Assembly (NCBI GenBank): GCA_037903475.1
Contig: JBAJFG010000179.1
Span: 310,001 to 374,000, forward strand
Direction: 5' to 3'
Origin: Ancylostoma caninum
Taxonomy: Eukaryota > Nematoda > Chromadorea > Rhabditida > Ancylostomatidae
DNA: 64,000 nt
The stretch's first letter is position 1. Every line of letters starts with the position of its first letter. The position numbers and the translations under genes were made by a program. The notes under the pieces are model-generated. The model was not told where the DNA came from and searched no databases. It was given only the letters and a program-made list of their open reading frames with translations. Below are positions 21,986 through 34,266 of this stretch, piece by piece.

Positions 21986-23870
21986 CCAATAGAGCCACAC
22001 TTCAGCTCCCCTTTTCTATTTGGAAGCCGGTAATTCGTTAGAACATCTTTGCTCACAATCATATCATATACATATCTCAGTCCTCCCTTCTTTTTTCTCC
22101 TTTCCGCCTTTTTTTTCTCTCTCTCCCACTTGTCACCACCTGTGCCCGTACAAGTATAGGTTTCCTGATAGGTCGTGACCTTCTGCCCTTTTAGAATCGA
22201 ACGAGTTCTACTGGGAAAAAATAACAAGTATACTTCATCCAAGCGGTTTGCCCCAACCAGGAATGACAAGTAATGACAGAAATGGCCAGATATGTCCTAT
22301 TTCGCTAGAGGAACTGGGAAACTCGTCCATTACAGACGACAGGAAAGTTTGGAATCCATACGGGAATGTTCACGTATCCCGGCCTTAGGGTTGACGGTTC
22401 TTTTTAGCCACAAGGCAGGAAAATTCGGCGAAGAGTAAATAGAATCTTTGTTCCAATTTGTTCACAGTTTTCTATGTTTCTATCGTAATTTTAACTATTT
22501 ACTTCAGTTGTCTGAAAACAAAGTTAATTTTTTAATGACTTTATTATTGAAATCCCCCTCCCCACGTGGAATACCTTCTTCTGCAAAACATCCACGTTTT
22601 TCTTTCTCGCCCCTCGCCCAGACTGCTATTGTCGTTGAAGATTGCTAGAGCGGAAAGAAGTTCCGAGAGAAACCTCCGCCAACTAGAGAGTGAAGAAAGA
22701 GTAAACGTGGGAAGCACTCTTTTGATCACTGAGATGGTGCTGATGGTGAGGTGGAACTCCATAAAAAGCTGCATCCTCCAATGAAACATTTGTAGTTTGC
22801 TTTCCTTCTTATTCAACTTCTTCTTCGTCATTCCTCTCAGTTAGGAAATTCACCCAATTCTGCCCTTACTTGCAGGCACACAAATGCCGCTCCTCTAAGC
22901 CGCCCCTAATAGCCTACTGGCAATAACAAAAACGAGTTTCATTAAGATAAAGTTCTTGTTTCTTCTCGTAAGTGCCGTTTGATCTCTCCCTTTCCTGTTC
23001 AATTTGAAATTTCTTAGTAGCAATTCCTGTTCCGTAAGCTTCTTGCTAAATTACGATTTCCACTTGCTAATACAACATGCAAAACGGCTGCGTAAACCCG
23101 CGACAAAGGCCAAAGTGTGTTTCTCGAATATTTTAAGGATTCAAAATGAAATCGCAAGGGGGTGAAAATAGCGAACTATCAAGTATGCGTGCAACATTCA
23201 ACTCAATTCTCCGGGTCCAGAACAGAACGGTTTCAACTTGGAATGAATTCCAGATCGGGCAAAGGGATCCATTGAAGTACTTTACTATTTATTATTACTA
23301 TTTTATTTACTATTACTATTTTATTCATTGAAGTATTTTAGAATCGGTGGAAACTGACTTCAAACCTTATTATAACATAGAACCGAAGGTTACGCAACAA
23401 GAACATATTTATCCTGCATAAACCCTTTGTTATCAGGTCCGCGCCACAGCGATGTCATAGCCTCAACCCCTGAGCGCTGCATTATCCGCCAGAGGATGGA
23501 AATTGAACGAAACTGTTGCTTTTTTGCTCCCTTCAATGATATCAAACTGTTCTTGAAGAGGCCGTTGAACGACACGTTTCCATACGTTTTCTGTGCTTTT
23601 TTTATTGTAGGACAGTATTTATGAGCCAACCTGTATATCTGCAAATTTTTCACTACATTATATCCCTAGGATGCAAGGAAAGATCCAGTGCTTGACTCTT
23701 CCGCACTACTGGAGCACTCGAGCAGACCACAGATCATTCAGATATCTTGTCAATTTCAACGCCAACTAAATAAAAAATCTATATTTAACTTTAAATTATA
23801 TCAACAAACTATTAAATACATATGCACAAGAAGGCAGAGGTAGCCAAGCGAACATATGAAGAAAGACGTG

Positions 23871-25611
23871 CTACGCCTGCTTAGGCCTAGTTAGGAATAG
23901 ATCTCTGAACGGCGTTCGCGAATCCGTCGGCAGTCTGCTGATACCAAGCAGCTTCTTGACACCTGGGTGTCTCAGCAGCTGCGCTTGTACCAAACCGGAT
24001 ACAGACACAGATAACCAGTACAGAGGGATACACTGAAATACTAGTCCCATTTGTTCAAAGAATTTCAAAAGGGTCTCAAAAGAAAAGAGGAAAAGAGCAG
24101 CAAATTGTGACTTACCGCTGGTAGTTGACACATGATCGTCACAGCAAAACATGTGAAGAAAGCCAACGCAAAATCGTAGGATTTTGTTTTCCACGTATGC
24201 ATCGCTATTGGATATATTTTTCGTTGTGACTGAAAACAAGTTTTTTTAACAAAAAAAAACACTAGGATAACGCGATAAAAAGGTCGTGCTTTTATGGAGG
24301 AATTCCATTTGAGCAAAATATTAGGAGTATAATGATAGAAACACTCGAACTCACATATAGATTCAGAAATCCAAACAACCCTACAGCAATTGGTAATATA
24401 AAATATGGATCAGGTGCTAGCAGGTCTGAGATCCATAGACCACCAGCAATACTCGGATGGAAATCAGCTGTAATAAAGTCATGAAATTCGTAAACAGAGA
24501 TTATCAACAACAAAAAAATGCAATGCGTACAGCTGATTACGTTTCTGACAGCGAACGATGAGAATATCCATAAGGGTATAGTACACATTTTCAGATTCTG
24601 AATACGTGTGGCTTGGAGACCATGTTCAGCCATATATTGAGGAACCACTTCTGCTAGCTGAAAAAGAATAAGGACTGTTTCTGCGAATTTCGTCTCAAAA
24701 AGTCTCGATGCTCAGGAAACTCCAACGCGAATGAAAATGGAGAAAATTTTGTGGAGGTACGGAGCTACTGATGTTTTGGTTTGATAGCAGCCAAAAGCGG
24801 TTTCCCTCAAATACCAATGAGTGCACCATACAACAGGTTAATGAGAAAGAATGCTCAACCAGTAATACATGAAAAAAAAGATGAACGAAGAAAAAAATGA
24901 ATAGCTGAGAGCAGAAGAAGGAAAAAAACAGAAGAAAAAAGGAGAAAACCTTACCAATTTCTCGCTATGAGCAATGATCTTCGGATCGGAAGTCTTCAAT
25001 TCCAACCTTGTTCTAGCGGCGTTCGGAACAAGTTCCACCTTATAGTGTTCACTAAGTTTCTGAAATATTTTGCTCCTTTAAAACCAGTAAATGTTAGAAA
25101 TACGAGGATTCTGAGAAGCAACAACTTACCTTCAGGATGCCTTCGGTAAAGAAGTTCTGCGCATGTAACCGTCGCGCAAACAATTTCTCCGCGAAGATGT
25201 GCAGTGGAGACGAGGCAATCCTCAGCGCAACGCCGGATGCTATGAAGACATATGGCCATGACAGGCCTGCTCCGTGTAGTGCTGAAAGACGACGGTCCTA
25301 TCATAACAAAATGTAGTTCGATGTAAGAAAAGAATGTTAAAACCCCACACTCCATTGCAAACTGCAAGCCCTGCGTGAAATAGCAGTCAGACGCGTATTG
25401 AAATAGATGACCTATAGCAGGAGGAAGGCTGCTGGAGTGGCGATGAGAGGCAATCTGAAACATTTCCAGCAATAAACCAACTTTTCTAACTAGCAAGCTA
25501 ACTGCACCAAGAGCAAACCTCCTGAGGAAAGCGTCTCGCTCTGAGGGGGACAGATGTTGAACAGCATGGAATGGCCTTACCCAGCAGCAGCGATCCCCCA
25601 CGTGCCAACAT
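23871..25611 (-). CDS. COX18: COX18-type mitochondrial inner-membrane insertase (Oxa1/YidC/Alb3 family), complete
   Basis: Eight exons: 25611-25519, 25454-25349, 25281-25130, 25059-24955, 24657-24531, 24467-24355, 24229-24116, 24032-23871. They join in phase to 323 aa plus stop. The N terminus MLARGGSLLLGKAIPCC with RARR is an Arg-rich mitochondrial presequence. Family marks are LHGAGLSWPYVF with ASGVALRIASSPLH, then PLWIFSSFAVRN, DLLAPDPYFILPIAVGLFG, and IPLYWLSVSVSGLVQ followed by HPGVKKLLGI. The hydrophobic segments match the five-helix core. The tail after the last helix is short, as in COX18 and unlike OXA1, which has a long matrix C terminus. COX18 is known to export the C-terminal tail of Cox2 during complex IV assembly. 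The main alternative is a divergent OXA1 paralogue. Confidence 0.87.
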
Positions 25612-26724
25612 AATTACAAAGGTAAGATCTGAATACAAGACGTAAAATGTGGAATCTACTAATCTGCTATGTATGCTTCAGAGAGGCAAACAAATATAGG
25701 ATGTGCATAACCTTTGGTAGGAATCAAGAAATTCACTCTGAATTATCACGGTTCTCCCAATAAATAGGAAAGAGTAGGCAATGAGATGGATAGTCATTTC
25801 GCTAGAAGCTCATATCTCGATGAAAAGAAGATTACAACAGAAATTTTCTCCAGGTTCAGGATCGAACCGTTAAAGGAAACCTGACAAAAACCAACCACTG
25901 GAGGGAAGAATTCCCAAAAAATAAACACTAAGATGTCAAAAATTCAGAGGGCCACTGAATGGATGAGTTTGGAATGAGGATTAGCACACCATAGCAGGCT
26001 CCGTTCAGTCCCAAAACAGTGAACTTAATGATAAAATAAAAAAAATAGTGTTAAAATGAGGAAAAAATAACTAGTAATGGATGGGACGAAACACCAAAAG
26101 TAACTCAACACTAACCAGAACAAGGATTTTACGCGCATTCGAGAACTTCACAGCTATTCACGAGGCTGTTCCAGCTGTTTTTGCGACTTTACACTTCGTG
26201 AAAGGCAAAAAAAAAACAAGACCGCCCAGCCCATCTGGAACCATGCCGCACGTATTTTCCTTTAGTAATCAATGCGGTTGCTCATCTTACCTAATGCGGA
26301 CTGTAAATTGGAAAACCAGCTAATCAATCTTTGAATGAACCAAAGTGTTGGACCTCACTTTTCCAAAAGATACCAAAACGAAATAGTGATTCAAGAGCTC
26401 AATAACCAGAGAATGACAAGAACATAACTTCGCAAATCTTGGAAGAGTTAAGCAATATCTCAACGAAAACTGCATAGTTGAAAAACGATGTAAAAGTCAC
26501 TTGAAAATTTATTCCCATTTCATAACTGAAATTATGAAAGATATTTAAATAATACACCGTTGGGGCTACAAAAATCACAGACAATTGAAAACGACTTTGG
26601 GAAAGAGTATGTACAAAAGGAGTAACGCCAATAATGGAGAACATACTTTTAGTGAAAGCTGACACATGAGCAGAATCTCACGATACTATGCGAATAACAA
26701 TAAATAGAGAAAGATACACTGTAA

Positions 26725-27724
26725 TTAACTCCCCAATCGCTGACCAGTACCCGAGAATGCACCGAAATCTTTGGGTCGGCCACTTTGTTGTGGTCCATCA
26801 CCTTGGGCAAAGTGCGAACTGCCTCCAGGGCGATTGGTATCGATACTCCGAGCAGCACCAGGAGCAGTAGGAGCAGGAGCGGCATTATCACTGGTGGACT
26901 GAGAAATAACAATCGCTGCCACAACAATGGCAAGCATCATTGGTCCGGAAAGAAGAAAACCGAGCACAGCGACCACTAAATGCAAAGGGTCAACACGGTA
27001 GCCTGCCACATAGAATGACTCCAAGCCAAACTGCCGCAGGCGATCGTTGGCGTTGTTCCACAACGAGGCGAAGCCGTCTGTTGCACCCTAAAAACTGCGT
27101 TGGGTCATTTGGTAGAACTAAGTAATGGATTGTGAATGAATATCCACTACTCCGCTACCGAAGCCCAAAAAATCTCAATTGTTTTTGTCGCTAACCGCTG
27201 CGATTTTGCATATTTCTGTTATAGTCTGTCCGAAACGACGAGTCCGCCCACGCACGCGGGATCGAGAGGCGGCGCGCCTGGAACGGATGCTGCTGGCTGC
27301 CACGTCGTCCACAGCACAGCCAAATCATTGGCCGATACATGAATATATCATGAAGATAATGATGAAACGTGATACGCAGGTCAGGGATGATGACATGAAG
27401 CGCTGGCAAATGTGGCAGCTTGTCGATCCCCGCGTGCCCCCCCCCCCCCGGACTGTCGGTCTATTCTACTAAACGTCGTGACTCGCATAACCGAATACAC
27501 GCGATATCCCTCAGAAGGCTGTTCCCTTTAAACATCAAATTGCAAAATCGTCGTAAACCGTGAAAAATAAAGACGATTTACGAGAAAAAAAAACAAAAAC
27601 GTGCCTGCCCTTGAGCTGGCTGGTAGGTTGGCGTTGTAGGTTGCGGCCGAGGAGCGGATTGCCTTTGACGAGCTCGTGGATCATCGTCACTAACCACTTC
27701 GCCGTTACTTAATACCCTCACCAT
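26725..27724 (-). CDS. FAM241B-like small single-pass membrane protein
   Basis: Exon 1 starts with ATG at 27724 right after a TTTTTCAG acceptor, so the mRNA is probably trans-spliced. It reads MVRVLSNGEVVSDDDPRAR, very close to the conserved N terminus of FAM241B (DUF4605: NGEIVxDDDPR), then a Pro/Gln-rich stretch. Exon 2 (27087-26725) reads GATDGFASLWN, a conserved RLRQFGLESFYVAGY segment, one hydrophobic helix (LVVAVLGFLLSGPMMLAIVV) and a Pro/Gly/Ser-rich tail to TAA. The GT donor after 27601 is out of phase with exon 2. A GC donor after 27605 (CAG|gcacgt) is in phase and gives 160 aa; otherwise a small exon is missing. Family function is poorly known; vertebrate FAM241B has been linked to endolysosomes. 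Confidence 0.8.
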
Positions 27725-27737
27725 CTGAAAAATCCAG
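27725..27737 (-). promoter_or_regulatory. Trans-splice acceptor directly before the FAM241B-like start codon
   Basis: The minus strand reads GGATTTTTCAG immediately followed by the ATG at 27724. With no 5' untranslated sequence left, this is a typical nematode spliced-leader acceptor. It could also be the acceptor of an upstream noncoding exon. Confidence 0.6.
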
Positions 27738-28120
27738 CTTTGAAGCTTATAAAACGAAAATGCGCAAAATAAATGACGAAAAATTCGGCTTTCTCACTAA
27801 AGCTGGGCGTTTGGTTCGTCTTCAACACACTGGCTTTCCAGAAACACGTAGATCAGTTAAAAACTAGAGGAAGAATCCAAACTCCAAGTGGTTTTTTAAC
27901 AACACAACCTTAGAACAGTCAGCATTTCATTTAAAAAAATTCAACTCGAGTAACTGATGCTAGTCCGCATTATCAGGCAAATCGCTACGGGACCGACGGC
28001 TACTTTACATTGCCTCGAATCTTCTGCTGCTTCTTCTGCTCCTGACGTTTTCATTTTCTTCATCATTTGCCTCTTTTTTATTTGAAATACTCACTAGTGG
28101 TTGTGTGGATGTACGAATTA

Positions 28121-28655
28121 GCGGCACTATTCCACTTGTTCTGCCCAAAATCTCAAAGTCAAAAATTCCTCTGAAACTCCGTCTAGGTGGGGGGAAGAGG
28201 TATTTGACATGCTCATCACGAATATTACATTCATTTTGTGCCGTAACCAGATTTGGGTAAGGTTATGATATGGTTAGGGTAAGTGAGGCATCCCACGGAA
28301 TCATCTCAATTTTTAAGGGGGTATTAATTTTATTATACTCATTTAGTGTCGCAACCCCATTTGGGTAAGGTCAAGGTAGGGTTAGGGCGTATTGTCCATA
28401 TAAAAACCTCAAATTGCTTTCAACTTGAAAAATAAATCACTTGCAAACTGTATACTTGTAAAATGACTCGTAATCAGCATGTCAAAATCCGTGAGGTGAC
28501 TTACTTACCCTAACTCTAAAGTGACCCTAGCCAAATGGCGTTAGGGCACAAAATGAGTGTGATATTCGTGACCAGCATGTCAAATAACCCATCTAGACGG
28601 CGTTTTAGAGGAATTTTTGATTTTGAGATTTTGGTGCAGAATGGAATAGTGCCGC
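28121..28655. mobile_element. 535-bp element with about 120-bp inverted termini upstream of cct-8
   Basis: The left end GCGGCACTATTCCA and right end TGGAATAGTGCCGC begin long inverted arms that share AAAATCTCAAA, CAAAAATTCCTCT, CCGTCTAG, TATTTGACATGC, TCACGAATAT and TCATTTTGTGCC. The interior has a repeated module ATTTGGGTAAGGT...GGTTAGGG. There is no ORF, so it is non-autonomous. No clear target duplication. Confidence 0.8.
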
Positions 28656-28669
28656 TGTTTTACTGTTTC

Positions 28670-28677
28670 GTTTTCAG
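28670..28677 (+). promoter_or_regulatory. Trans-splice acceptor of cct-8
   Basis: GTTTTCAG ends at 28677, 31 nt before the cct-8 ATG at 28709, with no plausible 5' exon close by. This is the expected place for spliced-leader addition. It lies only 22 nt from the end of a 535-bp inverted-repeat element (28121-28655). Confidence 0.65.
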
Positions 28678-28708
28678 ACTTGAACGGCTTTAAACAAGGG
28701 TAACCAAG

Positions 28709-31700
28709 ATGGCTATGAACATTCCGAAATCAGGCTACAACCGCTTCATGAAAGAGGGTGCACAGGTGCGACGTCCAAAATTCTTGCTTCTGTATTTAAT
28801 CCATTCTAAGTTCAAACTGTTTTAATGAGCTGCAATTTCCGTCGAACTAACTGATTATTTCAGCTCATTTTGATGATAATCTCAGAAGTTATACTTACCG
28901 CTATGAAATGACACTGATTGCTTTGCATTTGCAGCACTTCAAAGGCACCGATGAAGCGGTCCTTCGAAATATCGACGCTTGTGTGGAATTAGCCTCACAG
29001 CTTAGATCAGCGTATGGACCAAATGGTAGGAGGAAATCTCTATTTCAATGGATTGTGAATGTTTGAACAGATTAATATTTTACAGGCATGAACAAGATGG
29101 TGATCAATCACATTGAGAAGCTTTTCGTCACCAATGACGCCGCCACCATCCTGAAGGAGCTTGACATTCAGCATCCCGCTGCCAAAATCATCATCATGGC
29201 TAGTCAAATGCAGGAGAAGCAGGTTAGTGGATTATACCTGTGTCGTGGTGTCCCGTTCATTTTTACACCCTATGTTTTTCTTTCACTTTAATATGTTTTT
29301 CTTTCACTTTAATAAAGCGCACGTTATCAAAAGCCAAAGTAAAACTTTACAGAATTATTGTTTAGTGAATCTGTTGTATAAACTTACCACTTCTTCAACC
29401 TCGAAGTGTCCTAATATTAGACTAACGTGAGCGCGGCTGGAAAGCTTTTACTCCTTGTTGAGAGCCTCTTACTCAAGCCTAGTGCGTAAGTGACCACGCT
29501 ATGACCATGCCCGTATTGGACTATCATAGCAACGTTAAGTGTTTTTTCCTTCGGAAAACAATCCAGTACAACAAAAAGAATAGAGTAGTCATAGCTGTTT
29601 TCATCTGCTTTGGCGGCAAAAGACAGCGGCTCCATCACAAGCGCGGTTGTGTCAGTGTCTGCGGTCAGGTATGCAAAGTGATACGCGTGATCTACGCTCA
29701 TTGCATATGTCAGGGTTTTGCGCTGCTTTTTCCGACCACCTCGCTTTTCTCTTAGCTGAGCGTAGTATCTATCGCTCTGCTACGAAAAGTTTTTCGGGAG
29801 TGAAAAGGTCTATAAAGAATGTAGATCTCGACTACTTTTCGAGAGCCTTTCCATGTACAATTATTTGCCCAACACAGTGCATATTTTTTTAGGTTGGAGA
29901 TAACACCAATACGGTGGTCATACTTGCTGCTGCCCTCCTTGAGCATGCTGCTCAGCTCATCAGCATGGTGAATATTTTCCTAACTACTTTCTCTAACCAC
30001 TGATACCTGTTTTGTTTTAGTGTCACTTTTTTCTTCCGGTTCCTATGAATAGAGAGGTCTCCTTGTAAACAGCGATATTTTAGGGTCTCACTCCGCAAGA
30101 AGTTGCGGCTGGGTATGAACAAGCTGCAGAGAAAGCCTTAGAGATTCTCCCAAGCCTTGTTGTCAAGGAGGCTACAGACTTGAGAGATCTTTCCATGGTA
30201 ATTTGCTTTTCTTGGATTAATTGTTTTTAGTGTATTGGTTGAAACCTTTGAGCTATATGACTAGTTATTCTCCTAGTTGTTCCTATATCCTTGCCATAAT
30301 CGCTTTCTGCACCTATTTTTTTTTATGATTACTGCACTGAATTTTTGATCATGTAGGTCAAAAAATTCCTGCGATCCGCAATCACTTCCAAGCAGTACGA
30401 TAATGAGGAGACGATTGCTGAGCTGGTTGCAAAAGCATGTGGTGCGTTTGATGTTGCTTTCTGTTTTTTTTGTTCGAGATGTACTAACCCAATAGTATTG
30501 TCGTTGTAGTACAAACCGTCCCGAAGAACAGCTTCAACTTCAACGTTGACAACATTCGAATTTGCAAGATTCTCGGATCAGGAGTGAACACATCGATGGT
30601 ATGGATTTCGTCATCACTGCCTTTTACTATTCTACTGATTCTTACCTCTGCGCTTAGTTTTGTTCTACGCTCATTTTTGGTTGTGATTGTCATCGTATGA
30701 GGGCCATAAGATTGGAACTGCTGTTGTTGAGAATTTATCACGTTCAGGTGATGAACGGCATGGTGTTCAAGCGAGGAGCAGAGGGTGAAATCAAGCGCGC
30801 TGACAATGCTCGCATTGCTGTCTTCACATGTCCCTTCGATTTGACACAGACTGAAACCAAGGTTAGTCATCTCTTAGAGTTTCGGAAGTTCGCCATTACA
30901 GCATTGGTTTCTTAGTTCTCTCATAGTAAAATCTGCAGGGCACGGTTTTGATCGAGAATGCTGAAGAGTTGATGGGATTCTCGAAGGGTGAAGAAAGCGA
31001 GGTTGAGAGCCAAGTGAAGGCACTTGCAGATAATGGAGTCCAGGTATAGGTTGGAAATTTCTGGAGTCGTTATTGCTTCCACAGCGAGTTTTCATCTCCA
31101 GGTCGTCGTCGCTGCTGGAAAGTTTGGTGATCTCTACCTCCATTTCTTGAATAAATATAAGATTATGGCTGTTAGGTAAGTTCTTATCATTAATGAAGCT
31201 GACCAAACACTAACGTCCAAAGCTTACTAATTGGTTTGAATTACATTTTACAGATTGACTTCCAAGTTCGATCTCCGTCGCCTCTGTCGCACGGTTGGAG
31301 CTCAGGCACAAGCTAGAATTGTGAGTGATTGTTTTCGTTCATCGGCTTTTAGTTTTAGTTTTTCACAGTATTATAGCTTTAAACAAAATTAATCCCCATT
31401 ATACTGGAGGTCAATTACATCGTGGGCAGTTACTTAAAAACTACTTAGAAAGGATAAGATGCCATGATTGAAGGCGCATTACAGCATTTGCATTTATCAC
31501 TGCGCCATCACTCTGGTACCCTTCGATGCATGGCACACATTTAGCGAGCGATATTCACTTCAGTAACCGTTATAAGAGGAACTTGAGCAGTTTGTTAGTC
31601 CAGTAATTAGTGACGAAAAGCCAGCGTACTATCGATTTTGTCCATAATGAAGAATTTCTTGAAAAACACTCGTATTCAGTCAACATAATTCCTTTCAGTG

Positions 31701-32833
31701 TGCTCCTGCTGTCAATCTGCTGGGTACTTGCGACTCTGTTTGCGTGAAGGAAATCGGTGACGAAAATGTTGTCGTATTTGATAACAAGGTTTGTTTTGCA
31801 TATTTGACCTTTTTCGTTTCTTTAATGCTATAATTCTTTCTTTTTTATTCTGTATCTCCAGGGAGAGAAGGGAAATGTAGCTACTATTATCATTCGCGGC
31901 TCTTCACAGTCGCGAATTGATGATGTCGAGCGAGCCGTAGATGATGCGGTGAACACCTACAAAGCACTCACGAAAGACGCGAAGGTAGGATCTATTCATT
32001 TTCTTCATGCGTTTTTCTGTCTGTTTTCTCGTTTTTTTTTTGTATTTGAAACCTATCATCGAGCAGAGCATATAATTTGTGTTCTTTACAGCTTCTGCCT
32101 GGAGCCGGTGCTGTAGAGATTGAGTTGGCGAGGCAAATCGAATCATTCGGGGAAAAATGTGCTGGTCTTGAACAGTATGCTATCAAGAAATTTGCTTATG
32201 CTTTGGAAACACTACCAAAGAGCATAGCTGAAAATGCTGGAATGGATGTGGGTATTCGCAAATAATTTTGGATTTTTGTGAAAATTTGTCTTTTTCGTTT
32301 GAGATTGCTGTTCCTTGTCCATAATTTGACGAATTTCTTTATTTTCATAAGGGTTTTGTCATTGCCCATAATTTCTATGAGGAGAAACCTGAAATCATTT
32401 CACTTTTGTATCAACTTAATCATCTTTAGGCGACCGACATCCTCACCAAGCTTAACGCTGCCCATGAAGCTGGACAGCAGAACGCTGGAATTGACATCTG
32501 GAAGCATGGTAGGCATCAAATAATCATCACGGGTCCAGTTATCATTCTTACCACTTTACATGGTTATCCTCTTTACAGAGGTCATGGATGCTGCGGAGAA
32601 CTACATTTTTGATCTGTACGCTGGCAAGAAACTAGCCATTAAGCTAGCTACCGATGCTGCGGCTACGATTCTGAAAGTGGACCAGGTGCACAGATACCTA
32701 CTACGTTATAATTTCCCCTTAGATGTAGTTTGCAATGCTTGTTTTCCAGATTATTATCGCTAAACAAGCAAGCGGAGGCCCAAAACCACGCGGACCGAAG
32801 CCACAAGATGAAGACGATGACGGAATGGCTTAA
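28709..32833 (+). CDS. cct-8: T-complex protein 1 subunit theta (CCT8), complete
   Basis: Seventeen exons: 28709-28765, 28935-29025, 29086-29222, 29893-29967, 30084-30197, 30357-30441, 30510-30598, 30748-30861, 30939-31043, 31102-31175, 31254-31320, 31699-31788, 31862-31984, 32092-32247, 32430-32508, 32579-32685, 32750-32833. They total 1647 nt, 548 aa, the usual CCT theta length. Marks: AYGPNGMNKMVINH and LFVTNDAATILKEL in the equatorial ATP site near residues 45-75, then VGDNTNTVV, a group II chaperonin apical domain, LLPGAGAVEIELARQI and an acidic DEDDDGMA tail. It is one of eight subunits of the cytosolic TRiC/CCT ring that folds actin, tubulin and other clients. The usual GDGT motif reads GDNT here. 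Probable poly(A) signal at 33146. Confidence 0.97.
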
Positions 32834-33145
32834 TTAAGAAAAAAAAAACCCTAAAATTGTATCTCATTTCCGCTACGACCTCCACATTATAGTCAATGTT
32901 CGTAGAGGTTATCTGCAAGAGTGTCGTGGTTTTAATTGCTTGTATCTCGGTGTGGCATCCAAATACGCTTATATGTACTGATTACCTGGCTCAAAAATAT
33001 GATTGCATATGTTTCCCCTCCCTAATATACAATCTTTTCTGAGATCACGATTGAAAGCTTACATGTCAGGAAGTTGCCACCACCCGTTTTTTTTTTTGTT
33101 ATTCTTGACTTGTTGAATGTTTGCATCCGATTGTTGACTTAGCTT

Positions 33146-33151
33146 AATAAA
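33146..33151 (+). terminator. Poly(A) signal of cct-8
   Basis: AATAAA lies about 310 nt downstream of the cct-8 stop in an AT-rich stretch, followed by a TGT-rich sequence. It is the first perfect AATAAA after the stop. Confidence 0.5.
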
Positions 33152-33260
33152 ATTTTGTCCCATGTCTCTAAAGATGAATATTCTGTGGATGTTAGATGCA
33201 CACCTGCTTATTTCATGACTGTATGCTGACTTCTATGGGGTGTGTCATATTCGAGTCATT

Positions 33261-33482
33261 TCTGATAAATGTGCAATAGAAACGCAACCCAAACAGCGTA
33301 ACTTCGAGTACAACAATAGAAAGGAATGGGGTCTAACAAAACCCAATAGCGTCTCCTCCCACTTCCCGCCATCACACAGCATTTGCTACCAAAAGGGCGA
33401 AAGGTTGAGGGAAGGATGACATCAAGGGCTCGTGCTCGACGTATTACGCTGTGTGGGCGTTCCTAGCGCACATTTATCAGAA
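33261..33482. mobile_element. Inverted-repeat element between cct-8 and csn-4
   Basis: TCTGATAAATGTGC near 33261 and GCACATTTATCAGA near 33482 are inverted. Inward, CAACCCAAACAGCGTAA pairs with TTACGCTGTGTGGGCG. About 222 bp with imperfect arms of roughly 50 bp, no ORF. Confidence 0.7.
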
Positions 33483-34266
33483 TAGTCGGGGGTTCCTTCT
33501 TTTTTATTACGGAATTTTAAGCATTAGTCTTACTCCTTGTGGATGCCAATGCTTTTACTATCAAATCTTGTGCAGTAGTCTCTTTAAAGGCAGCATCCGT
33601 TGAAATTCTCAACGCTAATATATTGTGCAAATGCTGGCCAAAACTGTCAAACCCCTTAGAAATGTTGCTCGAAAACAAGGAATCATAGTTTACCTGCGAA
33701 GAAGCTGACTTGCACGTTGCAGCTTACCCAAGCGCAATCACTTGCACAAGCGTGCGTGACTTGACAACAAGACCAGCAAATGTCAAAGAGTGGGCGATTT
33801 AATTCATGGGAGACGGCATCCCGACCCGTGGATTTCTTGTGTTTTTTGCGCTATTTCATCGTCAGATATGAGTTAAAGACCTTCGAAAACTCAGAAATTC
33901 GGCAAATGTGAGGATTTCATCGGGTGCTGCCTCTAAGGTTAACCTCGATGAGACACTAACCATACTGAAGTTTATGAATGCGGAATTCTTAATGGTAGTT
34001 TTGCGATGATAGATGAGTTTTAGCCTACTGGTTGGCTTTGTTTTCTACTTCTGCAAATATTTTACATTCTCTCGTATACTCTCCTCTTCAGTTTCTTTTC
34101 AAACCCTCCTTTGCGCAACGGACCGTCTTAATGCCAATTTGTTTGTCTTCAAGGAAGGTTTTAGTTGTTTTGAAATAACTGCTTTTGCTTTTTAGGTAAG
34201 GTGAGGAAAGGAAATTAACGAAACGGAAAGTTGTAGTCTTAGCTGAAAGGAGGGAGTGTCGGAAAA

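Larger units (their letters stand above)
20965..23870. other. Intergenic region between the protease 5' end and COX18
   Basis: The COX18 stop (minus strand) marks the right edge. Contents: a GC-rich stretch at 21045-21240 (possible promoter of the protease), two palindromic GGGTAA elements, and A/T-rich sequence with a CT-rich stretch at 22080-22135. No convincing exon was seen. The open frames at 21829-22269 and 22544-22831 lack recognisable domains. Confidence 0.5.
32834..34266. other. Intergenic region between cct-8 and csn-4
   Basis: It holds the cct-8 3' untranslated region and poly(A) signal, the 33261-33482 element, and the csn-4 promoter region. Nothing else recognised. Confidence 0.6.

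Noticed and set aside
26399..26665. Minus-strand open frame of 88 codons between COX18 and the FAM241B-like gene
   Set aside because: Phe/Val-rich A/T sequence with no family match or fitting splice sites.
28121..28655. TTAGGG-like words as interstitial telomere sequence
   Set aside because: Nematode telomeres are TTAGGC, and the words occur singly inside an inverted-repeat element rather than as a tandem array.
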